From Tethya wilhelma (Eukaryota; Porifera; Demospongiae; Tethyida; Tethyidae), in assembly GCA_964030475.1 (NCBI GenBank), contig CAXIPT010000001.1, forward strand, positions 13,841,301 to 13,905,300: a stretch of 64,000 nt of DNA. Reading direction: 5' to 3'. Below the pieces are notes generated by a model. That model was not told where the DNA came from. It saw only the letters and a list, made by a program, of their open reading frames with translations, and searched no databases. Shown piece by piece: positions 31,557-42,510 of the stretch (its first letter is position 1; every line of letters begins with the position of its first letter). The translations under genes were made by a program, and so were the position numbers.

Positions 31557-32092
31557 AATAAGAAGTGATGTACTATACTAAAATATTTTTTGACATTTTG
31601 TGATGTTTTTTTTTCTCTCATAGGCCCAGTATATAGCCTGACGTGATCAGCGCAGCTGAGCAAGCTAAGCTGACCATGGGTACGTATACTATGTTAGGGA
31701 ACGTTTGCATTTTTCACATTTTGTGCACTTAAAATTGTAAGGTTTCTGGGCGTGCTCATATAATAACAAAACAGTAGCCTGGGAAAAAGGCTAACAAAAC
31801 AGTGCTTATCCAGTTCCCTTATTAAACATTAACACCTAAATGAGATATTTAATTATTCTAAACAATGATGTACAATATTATCTCATCATAATTATATCTC
31901 TGGATCAAATGTGGCAAAAAAAAAAAAAACAAACAAACAAAAACAAAAAAATATATCAATAATAATTCTACATTTACCACCAGTTTGGAAATATTACAGT
32001 ACTGTACCTCAAGTCTATCTTCAAATTAAGAGAAAAAAAATTGCACAATATTAACAATTACAGGGAAAAAATAGATCTGTAAGCTATTTACA
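31557..32092. other. intergenic DNA
   Basis: AT-rich with A-runs around 31916-31950. No gene recognised. Confidence 0.5.
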
Positions 32093-32963
32093 TTACTGAA
32101 CATAAATTTCCAACAATCCAACTGTGGTGTCTTCATCACCTGTTCCTTGGTCCCCACAAATACGAACCTCAATATTTTCACTAGTGGGGGAGGGAAGTCG
32201 AACACTGAACCAAGGTGGTGTGTTGAATGTGCAACACTGACTGTTCACACACCCCTGTCCATCCCAGAGTGGCTCAGAATGGTGATCTTGACTCCAGTTA
32301 GGTGCTAAGTGTCCAGCCTCACAAAAATAGTTCTCTCCAACATAGGAGGGTGGACGTGTTCCAAATCTGGGGTCACCAGGAGCAGCGCAGGGACAGGCAA
32401 ATTGGAAGTGACCTGGACTTGTATTTTCATTTGGTTCATTTAAACCAGCTGCAAAGGTCCAGATGTGTTTACGAGGAAATTGTCCGTGAGTCACACTGAG
32501 ACCATCAACATAGTTGTCATCTGCTGTGCCAGTTGGTTGGGATATAAACCGACCAAAGGCATCTGGTGAATAGTACTGGTAGCCAATGGCTCTGCCACAC
32601 ACCTTGCTGTATTGAAACTCATTTGTAGGAAATATCACTGGCACACAGCCACTACTTCTTCTTGAAGGTCGTCCACATGATCTAATTGAGGTGTATTCTC
32701 TCCATGGTGATGGGCACTGCTGTGAGGGATCACTCATGTTAAGGGAGGCTACTTTTTTCCACAGTCCTCCTCCACAAGTTGGAACAGTCATGATATTTTT
32801 CAGCAAGCTTTGCACAGTAGATTTAATGTTCTCTTGAGCTGTATCTCTGTCCTGATCAGCTGGACATGTGTCATTATTTCCCTCTATGACTGCAATAGAG
32901 GGTGTCTGTATAGCAAGCAGCATTGGAGGGAACATCAAGGCAAGGAAGACAAGACTGTGACTG
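32093..32963 (-). CDS. secreted Cys-rich protein of unknown function, copy C, 5' end cut by an N
   Basis: The frame is open from the stop near 32095 up to the N at 32964, starting inside the leader (HSLVFLALMF). Only about seven residues plus the start codon are missing compared with copy B. All the family blocks are present (DNYVDGLSV, RKHIWTFAAGLNEP, CPCAAPGDP, PLWDGQGC, SQCCTFNTPPWF, RICGDQGTGDEDTTVGLLEIYVQ in two parts). The sequence beyond the N is unrelated, so the locus is either intact with a mis-assembled 5' end or truly truncated. Confidence 0.8.
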
Positions 32964-32964
32964 N

Positions 32965-33198
32965 ATATTTTTTGTGAAGCTCTAATTATAGGAATATACG
33001 GTAGCACTACGGAATGCTCGTCGTTCAAAAACGGCCCATTTTCCCATTGACTTCTATACAAAACTGAGTGCCACGTAAGCAAATTTTTACTTCGGAAGTG
33101 CAGACCCAATTAATTGTGACGTCACGTACAAAAATTAAATTCCTTACGCTCTAAAACGAAAAGGACTATAATGAGGTCACTATAGGGTTGAAGAGTTT
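32965..33198. other. repeat-like intergenic DNA after the N
   Basis: Unrelated to copy C and without coding potential. It contains a GTGACGTCAC palindrome near 33116. Confidence 0.45.
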
Positions 33199-33206
33199 AC
33201 AGTAGA

Positions 33207-33682
33207 TAGGGTGTGCAATATGAAAAATCAACTTTCGACTTTTGAACAATTAATTCGAGCAACATGTAGAGTAAGTTGGTACTTAAACCAGCGCACCTTC
33301 GATTCCTGATCTCTGTCGCTGAAGTGAAAGAAAACCGTAATTTTCATATTGCATTGTCAGCAAAATTTACGCATTTTTTACCGCTAAAATCGCAATTATT
33401 TGCTATTTTTGCTTACATACAAGAGAGAAGCGAATCCCTCCATGTTGCATTAGTTAGAGGAGGGCCTTACCAATTCTCTGATAGAGTTGAAACAAGCCTC
33501 TGTTATTGGTAACCATCTGGCTGATTCTGTTGAAAGTAGTTAGTACCAAGAATTCAGAAGTCATTTGTTGATAGGAGACAACGGAGTTTGAAGGTGTGCT
33601 AGTTTAAGTTTCAACCTACTGTACATATTGCATGAATTAGTTGTTCAAAAGTCGAATGTTGATTTTTCATGTTGCACACCCT
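33207..33682. mobile_element. hAT-type MITE with 8-base target duplication
   Basis: The ends TAGGGTGTGC and GCACACCCT continue as inverted arms of about 90 bases (ATGAAAAATCAAC, CGACTTTTGAACAA). The flanks are the direct repeat ACAGTAGA at 33199-33206 and 33683-33690. The 476-base interior has no transposase. Arm sequence and an 8-base duplication fit non-autonomous hAT elements. Confidence 0.85.
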
Positions 33683-33690
33683 ACAGTAGA

Positions 33691-34890
33691 AGATTGTAGT
33701 TTTGATGGTCAGGAACACAATGGAACTGGACTGCATCTAGTTGAGGTGTCTACTGCTAACATCTTGAGAAGCTCTTTCTCTTTCAATACTGGAAGGGAAT
33801 TTTTTGATAATTTCCTCAAACAGTGCATGGCATAAAGCTGGTGGAGCCATTATTGGTGTAAATATAGTACACTTATAATTTCAAATTGTAAACTTGAAAA
33901 AAACACAGTGAGTGATGTACTAGCAAGAGGTGGAGCAGTGTATGCTGAGTTTAGTCTTATCATTATCATCAATGGTACACTCAACAATAATACTGTGACT
34001 GCATTGAGTGCTTACAATCCAAATATCATTATCATCAACATGCAGTATACTCAACAACAACAATGTGACTGGGGAGTATGGAGTAGGTGGAGCATTGAGC
34101 ACTTATGATCATCCTAATATCACTATCATCAACAGTACACTCAACAACAATACTGTGATTGGGAATTTTGGAGAGGGTGGAGCACTCTTTGCTGACTATT
34201 ATCCTAATATCGCTATCATCAACAGTACATTCAACAAGAACATTGTGACTGGGTACCATGGATCGGGTGGAGCATTGAGCAGTTACGATCATCCTAATAT
34301 CATTATCATCAACAGTATACTCAATAATAACACTGTGAGCTAGTGTGCGTATTGGAGCAGGTGGAGCAGTGAATGATTACGATCCTCAGGTACCACGTGT
34401 ACAAGTTTATCTTTATAGAACTGTTCCACAAAATAATATCAAAAAACTACCAGCCACAAAGAGCACCAAGACAACTGCAGGTGGAAGTGTATTCACCAGT
34501 GGCTCTTGATGGGGAGCCAGTCTGGGGCAGTGTGACCGAGGTTGAAGCTCCAGTTCCTATGGATACCATTTCTTATACTGAAGATGATCAGCTTTCAATA
34601 CAAGGAGATGACAAATATATTGAACAGGATGATGATGATTATATAGATCACTCAAAGAGGTTGTCCATTGAATGATGGAAAATTGAGTGAATCTGCTCCC
34701 ATAGCAAGAAATCTTCAGTTCCACACCCCAGCATTGAGCAATAAGAATACTTCCATTGACATTGAAATGTGCAATGTGGTATCCGAAGATGAGTGCTTAG
34801 TGGTTGCTAAAACTACTCTTCTTGAAGATGAATCTCAATCAGAAGTTGAAAGCACCCCTCTATACTGCCACAAGAACAACAATGAATAAG
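33691..34890 (+). pseudogene. decayed beta-helix (POMP-repeat) protein with acidic tail
   Basis: Several frames together read a series of short repeats: GGALSTYDHPNITIINS, TLNNNTVIGNFGEGGAL, STFNKNIVTGYHGSGGAL. These are the G-G-A-L / N-x-x-F-x-x-N repeats of right-handed beta-helix proteins resembling chlamydial POMP repeats, common as large surface proteins in sponges. Frameshifts and stops interrupt it, for instance near 33830, 34060 and 34340. A Glu/Asp-rich region (YTEDDQLSIQGDD, DDDDYIDHSK) and a terminal piece ending at 34889 may be its cytoplasmic tail. The 5' half is absent; the hAT MITE abuts its left end. Confidence 0.6.
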
Positions 34891-35589
34891 GCTCATATTG
34901 TGATGGATGGACTTGAACTATTGCTTTATTTGGTAGTTATTTCTTTGTTTTAGTGTAGCTCTTATAGCTTGTACTTTTGACCCTATTTTGTGTTTAGGCT
35001 TTTTGGTATCAATAATTATCATTTATTAGTATAAGTATATGTATTAATTGGTTCTTGTTCTCATAGTCTTTGTGTTTATTTCTTTGTTAGAGCATAGATA
35101 GGAGTATATTATCTATGGTTAGAGTGAGCACCCTAGGTGTTACTTCTTTGTGTTTAGTTGCTAACTTAGTACTAGGTAGTTACTATTTAAGGCTTGTGTG
35201 TTTTTTGGTAGTTTAATTCTGTAATTCTGTAAACTCTGAGATTGAAGTGGAACATCTTCAAATTTCAATATTATGCACAAAAATGCAATTTATCAATAAT
35301 TTCCTGTATGAGTTCTTACAGTACTTGGAAATGTTGGAAGACACTTTGAGTGTTAGCAATCATTGCATGGTTCTGAGAATCTACTTCAAAGATACTTCCT
35401 CTTAGATGAATTTTGTTAAAACTTGAACTTAAAGAATTTAATTTATTATGTTTATAGACAGCCTCAATTCTGCTATATAAAGTGGCTGTGTTCTTGCATG
35501 CACTCATTTCACCACTACAATATGAGAAAAAAATTTTAAGTTTGAAATTATAAAGAATATCTCTAGCTGATCTATAATAAACTTTTACA
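34891..35589. other. intergenic DNA upstream of the GNAT gene
   Basis: AT-rich, without recognised coding potential or repeats. It must include the GNAT promoter; no TATA box can be assigned with confidence. Confidence 0.5.
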
Positions 35590-36380
35590 ATGGAATCAAA
35601 TCAAAACATCGTGTTCACACACAGAGGATACACAGTCCGACATTGGGAACCATATGACAGATACACAGCTCCATTGGTGTCTGAAATTTGTCTCAGAAAC
35701 TTTGGACTTGAAGTAATTGAAAAGGACCTTGAAGCAATCCATGTTGAAGAGCACTTTCTGAAGACAGGAGAATTTTGGGTGGTCATAGACGATCGAACAG
35801 GCAGATTGATAGGAACGTGTGGATATCGCGAAATAGATTTATCGGAGGATAATGACTGTTGTGACAGTGCTTCAGAAGAGGAAGAAAACATAGATTCATG
35901 TATGGGTGGCTATGTATGCAGTGCATGCAATAGAGTGAAGAGTGCATCATCAAATCGTTCAGTTGAGTTGAGAAAGTTGTATCTTTTACCAGAAGCTAGA
36001 GGAAAGCAACTGGGACGAGCTATGCTACAGGTATAGAGTCTCACATGTACTAATAACTTAATTGATGCATAAATCATGGTTGATATGCAAACTATAGCAG
36101 CACACCTGAAATTTTGAAAGGGAACTTAGCATTTATATGCAGTTATATTATGCATGATTGTCTCAACAATAATAACTCTAAGTCTTTATGTTTGCAGCAT
36201 ATGGAAGACCACATTTGCAAGAGGGGCTACAAAAGCATCTATCTTGAAACAGTAAACATACTTGTGGCAGCAAATAAACTCTACGAGTCAGAAGGCTATG
36301 TTGAACTGAAGAGGTCAGAAATTCCTAAAGCAATGGACGACCCACGAGCAGATAGAATCATGAGAAAGATTATCAAATGA
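35590..36380 (+). CDS. GNAT-family N-acetyltransferase, intact copy
   Basis: Two exons, 35590-36030 and 36198-36380, joined in phase by a GT-AG intron; 207 residues. The fold reads TVRHWEPYDR (strand 1), FWVVIDDRTGRLIGTCGYREI (strands 2-3, in two parts), ELRKLYLLPEARGKQLGRAML (strand 4 and acetyl-CoA loop, in two parts), SIYLETVNILVAANKLYESEGY (helix and strand, in two parts) and a C-terminal PKAMDDPRADRIMRK. It should transfer acetyl from acetyl-CoA to an amine; the substrate is unknown. An acidic, Cys-containing insertion (DCCDSASEEEENIDSC, then YVCSACNR) sits between strands 3 and 4 and is unusual. The intron falls right after the acetyl-CoA loop. Confidence 0.88.
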
Positions 36381-37241
36381 ACAAATTAACACTATACATG
36401 CATACACTATAATTATCATGTACAATTGCATCCTCTCATAAATCATACTCTCTGACATCATGTGTCAGTTAAAACAGTAGTTAAAGTTAAACATTCCCTT
36501 GTGTGCAGCATTACATTCAATTCATAATTTAATAAACATCAAATCTTTCAACAGTTCAAACTCATACTATTACAATCAATAATATTGCTCATGACAAACC
36601 AACCTATAACAGCAGCTACAAGTACATGCATGGTTAATCAAATTCATCGTCACTCATGATCAATTCCCAAACCTATGAATGTTTAACCTTTAAGGAACTA
36701 ACAGTGAGCTGCATGCTTGTATGCAGTGCATGCATATACAAGAATATAATACTGTAACAACTTATTTAGAAGTTCTTGAAGAAACTGTTTTAGGACATGC
36801 AATGTGGAATATAATTCTTTGCTACAATAGTCTCATGTACTCAAGCATTCATTGAATGATTACTAAAACTCTTGTTAAATTAGGGATCCACACATTCCCT
36901 TCCATGCACTTACAAAGTCATGTTGTTATGGGCAATGTCTATGCATGCAGGTACATTGACATGCATCCATTTATGTATGCAAACAAGCTTTTAAGTTAAG
37001 TGAATAATGCATGCTTATGTTGAATCGACTCATGGACTGCATGGACATCATGCCGGCATGCATGCATAGAACTTAGAGAGACCAGTCAATTCAAGTAATT
37101 TAATCTGGATTCAGAATGCATTCACAAGAAATAAGAAACCCAGCTTCTTTGTGGTAACTGCACGCATGTCTAGCACCTGCATGCATGCATTTTATGGATT
37201 AATTCAACAGTTGATCAATACACTTATTTTCTTATAGACTA
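35742..37241 (+). repeat. segmental duplication carrying the GNAT locus, unit 1
   Basis: Nearly identical to 60893-62399, including introns and about 860 bases of 3' flank. At 37241 the copies part: here the pogo element starts, while the other copy reads on as CTATAGCTATTATG. Bases 36381-37241 contain no gene, only a number of GCATGCAT words. Confidence 0.9.
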
Positions 37242-37780
37242 GAGTAAGTGATCGCGTTTCGGACACCAGGGCATTTCGGACACTTATACGACTAAACTAA
37301 AACTGCTTAGCAGGCAATAATATGACAGTTAGTTACCTTTAGGTCCAGGCAACTTATACTCCAAATGTAGCTAGCAGGGCTTTATGCACGAAGCTACGGT
37401 ACTCAAAACTCCGCCTTGTCCGATTTAACCTGAAATCGTCCAAATTTTTTTCACACCGGACGCCAAGGTTTTAACAGTGTACAAACTTGAAAATAACGCT
37501 CCTACTACTCTAAATGAACAGCCTGCCTATCAGACAGTTGCTCAGCCATAGATTTAGTATCAAAAGTCCATAATTAAGCGGCTTAAAGGCTAAGCCGGCC
37601 CAACCCCTGCATTCTGAGCATGCGCAGTAAGTCTACATGGATGCGCTTTGATTAGAATAGACGACCGAGCTTTGACACTGTATTTTCAGTAACACAATTA
37701 TTTACACAATTTTTCAATAACAAGACAACTTGATGATAAGTTTAAAAAAATGAAAAAGACAAATGTATGAAGGAAGAAAG

Positions 37781-38032
37781 TTAGCTGCAGCCAGAGCAGA
37801 ACCATTTCACACGTTCATTCTTTAAAGCCTCCTCCGGCACAGAGACACATTGCTCATGATACCAACTGGAGCACTTGCTACAACAAACCATGTCTCCAAA
37901 ATCTTCACAATTACGGCAGATACAATACACATCCACTTCAATCTTCTTAGAAATACGCTTCAAATTCTTACTCTTTTTTGCCACACAAGGAAACTCTGAA
38001 ATCTTCTCCTGCTCAAAACAATTAAACAAATG
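37781..38032 (-). pseudogene. 3' exon part of pogo copy 1: PHD finger
   Basis: Encodes the C-terminal end of the transposon protein: HLFNCFEQEKISEFPCVAKK, a basic linker and a C4HC3-type PHD finger (YCICRNC, VCCSKCSSWYHEQC, WFCSGC) up to the stop at 37781. It is separated from the rest of the gene by the insertion 38033-41898; the reading frame rejoins in the intact copy 2 at 51720. Confidence 0.8.
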
Positions 38033-39345
38033 AGACATGCAGAGCCTGACTTCAGAATTGTATGGGGTACACGGTTCTTAACTACAGCTGATGCTGTGAA
38101 ACAAGTCATCACTGAAGCAGCTCTGGAGAATGAAACCTCTGAGATTGAGGTTGTTAAATCAGTCCACAGAAATCGCCAAATCAAGTGGTGGTTTACAATC
38201 TCTGCTCCACGTCTTGCTCTTGAGAAGATAGACTCCTCGTGGCCTCACATTGCTGTCGGTGATTGGATGAAATGGTCCCTTCAGAAGACCCTGAGGCCTC
38301 CTACTCCCATCATTCCCTCCATCTCTAGAGATGAAGAGAGGCCTAATGCTGCTTGCTGTCCACAGGGGTCTCAATCTGCTGCACAAGAGAGCCAGGAGAT
38401 ACAATCCCTCGTTACTAGTGTTGGTAGGACACTTGTTACAAGTGAGGAGGGAGTGACTGCCAATGTTAGTGTCGTCAACCCTCAGGAGAGGATGAGGCTG
38501 TCTACACAATTTCCTCCAAGGATTCTAACCTCTCCGCTAGTTCAAGGGCTTCTTCTCAGGAGCCCGAGAACAGGGGGTAACACCCCCATCCTCCCCTCTG
38601 TCTCCCAAGCTAGCCACCAATACCACCATAAACAGAGGGGGGTCTGACTCGTCTGTAGTACGAGTTGGTTGTTTTAACGTACGTGGCTTCAAATCTAATC
38701 AACATTATCTTCATGATCTGCTTGATTCGCTAGATATCTGTGCTATTTATGAGCATTGGCTTCACTCATTTAATTTGAACTTACTAGATTTCACCCCATG
38801 ACTTCCATGCTTACTCAATGTCTGCACCATCTGAGGAGGACCCTATAACTTGCACCCCCAGATATCTCCGTGGTAATGGTGGAGTTTCAATACGACGGCG
38901 AAAATCTCTGTCTGCCAAGATTAGAAAATTACCTGAATTGTCTATCATAGAGTGGCTGCTGTTCAACTAAAAACCTCAAATCGACCTATCTGCTTCCTCT
39001 CTGTGTACTTACCTACCTGTTCAGGCTGCACAAATGAGTTTAAGGAGGTACTAGACTATATTGACTTTGTCCTCGGATCAACGCCTCACTCTTTGGCTGC
39101 AGCTCCGCCCTCAACTATCTCACAAATTCCGGACTACATCACGTGCCCCCACTCCTTCTCTGACACCATACTAGGGGTAAACTGGATAGAATGTAAAGAA
39201 GTGCAAAAGTTCTGTATTGACTTTTTATGTGATCTTAAAGCCTATAGAATTGAACTGCTCACTGAACTAAACATTGTGGCCCTGTAATGACTATTGGGCA
39301 ACTCTCCTTGATTGGAGGCAAAAAAGAAGAAGAAGAAGATTTTAC
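38033..39345 (+). mobile_element. LINE (non-LTR) insertion with internal deletion
   Basis: Opens in a Pro/Ser-rich ORF1-like frame (DSSWPHIAVGDWMKWSLQK) up to 38647. An APE-type endonuclease start follows in broken frames (VRVGCFNVRGFKSN, ICAIYEHWL, RGNGGVSIRRR, RPICFLSVYLPT), then a jump to a 3' end ending in an AAGAAGAAGAAG tail at about 39340. The reverse transcriptase is missing, so the copy is 5'-truncated and internally deleted. Confidence 0.65.
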
Positions 39346-41898
39346 TTAAGCGGGGGGGGGGGGGCGCACGGCCGGCCCGAGCTAGCGCGAACTTGCTTTT
39401 CAAAAGTTTATACCTACAAGACTCGAAGACATCTTTGGTGGCTAGGATGATAGTTTAAATTTAGTCAAGATTTAAGGCCAAGTGCCCAGGTCAGAGCCAT
39501 CGCCATTTGCTTGGACATGGTCGATTATTGATTCTGTTAGTTTTCTATTTACAAGTGAGCTGTGCAACTTACAATGAGAACTTTAAGACTTATAATTCGA
39601 TTCAGGGGTAATCCAAGAGATGTACAATACAGATATAAAGTCTGAAGATTGGAGCTCAGATACTTGCCTGACGTTGACTGAAATATGATGGTTTGCAGTT
39701 GATCTTAGAGTTTTGTCAACCATTCCCATCTTTACGTAATGTACATCTTGCAGCAAAGTAAGTGGGGCTGAACAAATCACGCTCTAGTCCAACTTTTGAT
39801 CCTCTTTCAGATGGTGCAACGTCCTGATCTAGATCTCCTTTAGTTTTGGAGATATAGTCGTCTGGAAGTGATGGTGGTCGACAATCAGTGGCTTACTCTA
39901 TACGTACTACCGTACGTATGATGGTAACAATACCCAAGTATGAGAATACGTGCACTCTGAGCAGGATAAAATGTCTGTACCAATTCTTGATGCACAAATA
40001 CACTGCTTTCACTATTTTATTATTGACAAATTTGTTATGGACAAGAGAAAGTTCAAAAAAGAGTCAGCAAGCAGGATAGGGAGTTTTGATAAAAGGTTAA
40101 GGAAAAACACATGGTATGTTTTTGTGTAAACTTTGTGTTGAATGTGATTCCATTAAGAATATTTATATATTTTATATATACACCGCAACTTTCAATTATT
40201 ATATCTGGTAATTGATATGAACATATGAATGGTTTCACTATTAAATTATATTTCACATACAGGTATATAAAGCAATTTCATGTTATAATGGAATCAGTGA
40301 AGAATGATTCCAATAATGGCTCTTCTCGGGAGGAAATTGAAGCTATTCTAATTAAAATGTTATAGATAATCGTTTAGGATAGTACATGTCTCCTTACATC
40401 AACTTTTGACCTTGAGTTGTTTGCAATAAAAATTATTATAGATTGTCAGATTATTTTTTAGGAAAGTACAATGATGTCTATATGGTATGTATACCTTGTC
40501 AAGTTCCCCTCCCCCCTTTTAGATGACAACTTCGAGCACTATTGTTAATTAATACGAATGTATGAATGAATTTGAGCTTATGAAGACCTGAAGAATCCAG
40601 GTATTCAAGTTTCCAAGTTGTCATTAAGGCTGAAAGTGCTGATGAAAATCCAGATGGAGACCCTAAAGACCCGAAGAATCCAGAGACTCAAGTTTCCAAG
40701 TTGTCATTAAAATATGAGAATTTACATTGAACAATGATTATTAATATTAATATATGTAGACATACATGTTCCTAGGTTTCCAAATGTCTTATAAAGTCAG
40801 AGGACACTAGTTCTGAACCTTGAATACTCTTTGATATCCTCACAGTTCGGCAAGGATTGAATATAGCACTGCAGATGTGAGAAACTATGTCTCAAAGGTG
40901 AATTTCTATTAGTTGTATACACATAATCGTAATTGTAACAACCAGACCACATCCTTAATCAATATCATAAAACCAAATAGGTGATATTCAGCTCAGTCAG
41001 TAGTATCAGCAGCTTTGATTTAAACTGTGCCTACGTTTAACATATTTTCATTAAGTTCTGATTGAATGCATAATCATTCGGTAAGTTTGCAACACGAAAA
41101 AATACAGATGTGTGAAGAAGTTTTACAAGCCAAATCATACTACAGGCAGACAAATTAATTTTATATAAGGGGAAGAAGCTACAGTTACCATACGATCCAC
41201 AGACACAGCATTGTCTCAATAATGTGTATCTGATTGATGCATATATGGTAGCTGCCTTGGTAATTTTTAGTTTGAATAACTGAACACTTTTATTGCAATG
41301 GGCCATAAATGGGGAAGGGAGTATAAGTCGCCTGAAATTGAGGAAGGGAAATCTGTGAGCACACACAAACAGGCCACAAATCAGCACGACATCATTCCCT
41401 TGAAAACTCCATACAACCAACTGTCTGATGGTGCAAGATTGTGATGCTTCTAAGTTCAGTGAAATAACTTACAGGACAGTATACCCACAGTCTGATCGTG
41501 CAAGATTTTGTTATAGATATACTACGCACGCAGAAAGGAAAGTATATACATTAAGCCTCATACGGAAAAAATGGTTCATTCCAGAGTGTCATGGAAAACA
41601 AATTGAAGGAAAGCATATACAGGAAGGAAAGAAAAGTATATACATTAATGTTAACGGAACAGTACATGCGTCACTTGAGCTCAACTCTCCTTCTCTTGAC
41701 CTTGACCTTGATCTTCTGATGAGACAGCATTCAAAGGAAGGCAACAGAGGAGCCTTAATGTTAACTGAAGAGTATGTGACCAGTAATGCAATCGAGTATA
41801 TGAAGCACAATGCGGAATCTTCACTGTTAGTCATAAAACCATTTTTTATTTGGACTACTGTGATACATTTGCGATACATTTTGAATCTGTGCTCAGTC
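39346..41898. other. unidentified part of the insertion in pogo copy 1
   Basis: Begins with a G-run and GC-rich words near 39350. A 38-base unit (GAAGAATCCAG and TTTCCAAGTTGTCATTAA) occurs twice between 40585 and 40720. A plus-strand frame of about 200 codons (41428-42057) has no recognisable domain and runs into the antisense of the protease exon, so it is not called as a gene. The origin of this block is unknown. Confidence 0.4.
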
Positions 41899-42475
41899 CT
41901 TCTTCATCTTCTTCTCATCATATATAGAGAGGAAAGGATCTTTCTTTCGACAGAGGTCATACGACATTGCTATAGCAAACAGACCACAAGTATCACCTTT
42001 GGTTTGCTGTTGAACATTTACCACTCTAATTGTAAACGATGGCTGTTCACAGTGTAATATTGCAGCTGCTTGTTGCTTAGTAGCACTATCAATGTCATGA
42101 TGTGTCTGCAAACTATCAAAAAGTTCAACTGCATTATCATCCTCAATTAGTACATTCGATAAACACACCCAATGATCACCACCAACATGCATTATCTGGA
42201 TGAACTTATCGGAAGAGGATGACCATGTAAACTTCTCGGCAAGGTAGCTAGGATCACACAATCCACTTTGATGACGGAATGATTTCTTTAATAGAGAGTG
42301 CGCAGCAGCTATATGGTTTGAATTTAGCCACTCATTGTTTACAAGAGATGATTTATCGTCCATTGTTAAGTAGAGGCTTTTGATCCACATGTCAAGGGAG
42401 ACATCAGACTGGTACCCATCAATCAATACTTCTTCCTGCAACAACCAGTCATGCACACACAGTACATAAATAGCA

Positions 42476-42510
<35 letters not shown>

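Noticed and set aside
32964..33109. N-terminal extension of secreted-family copy C across the N
   Set aside because: The residues before the leader come from unrelated sequence beyond the N and contain an unknown; in the intact copy the leader starts directly with a Met.
41428..42057. 209-codon plus-strand frame as a possible gene
   Set aside because: Its last 150 bases run antisense over the conserved protease exon, and the rest has no recognisable domain or repeat in the other transposon copy.
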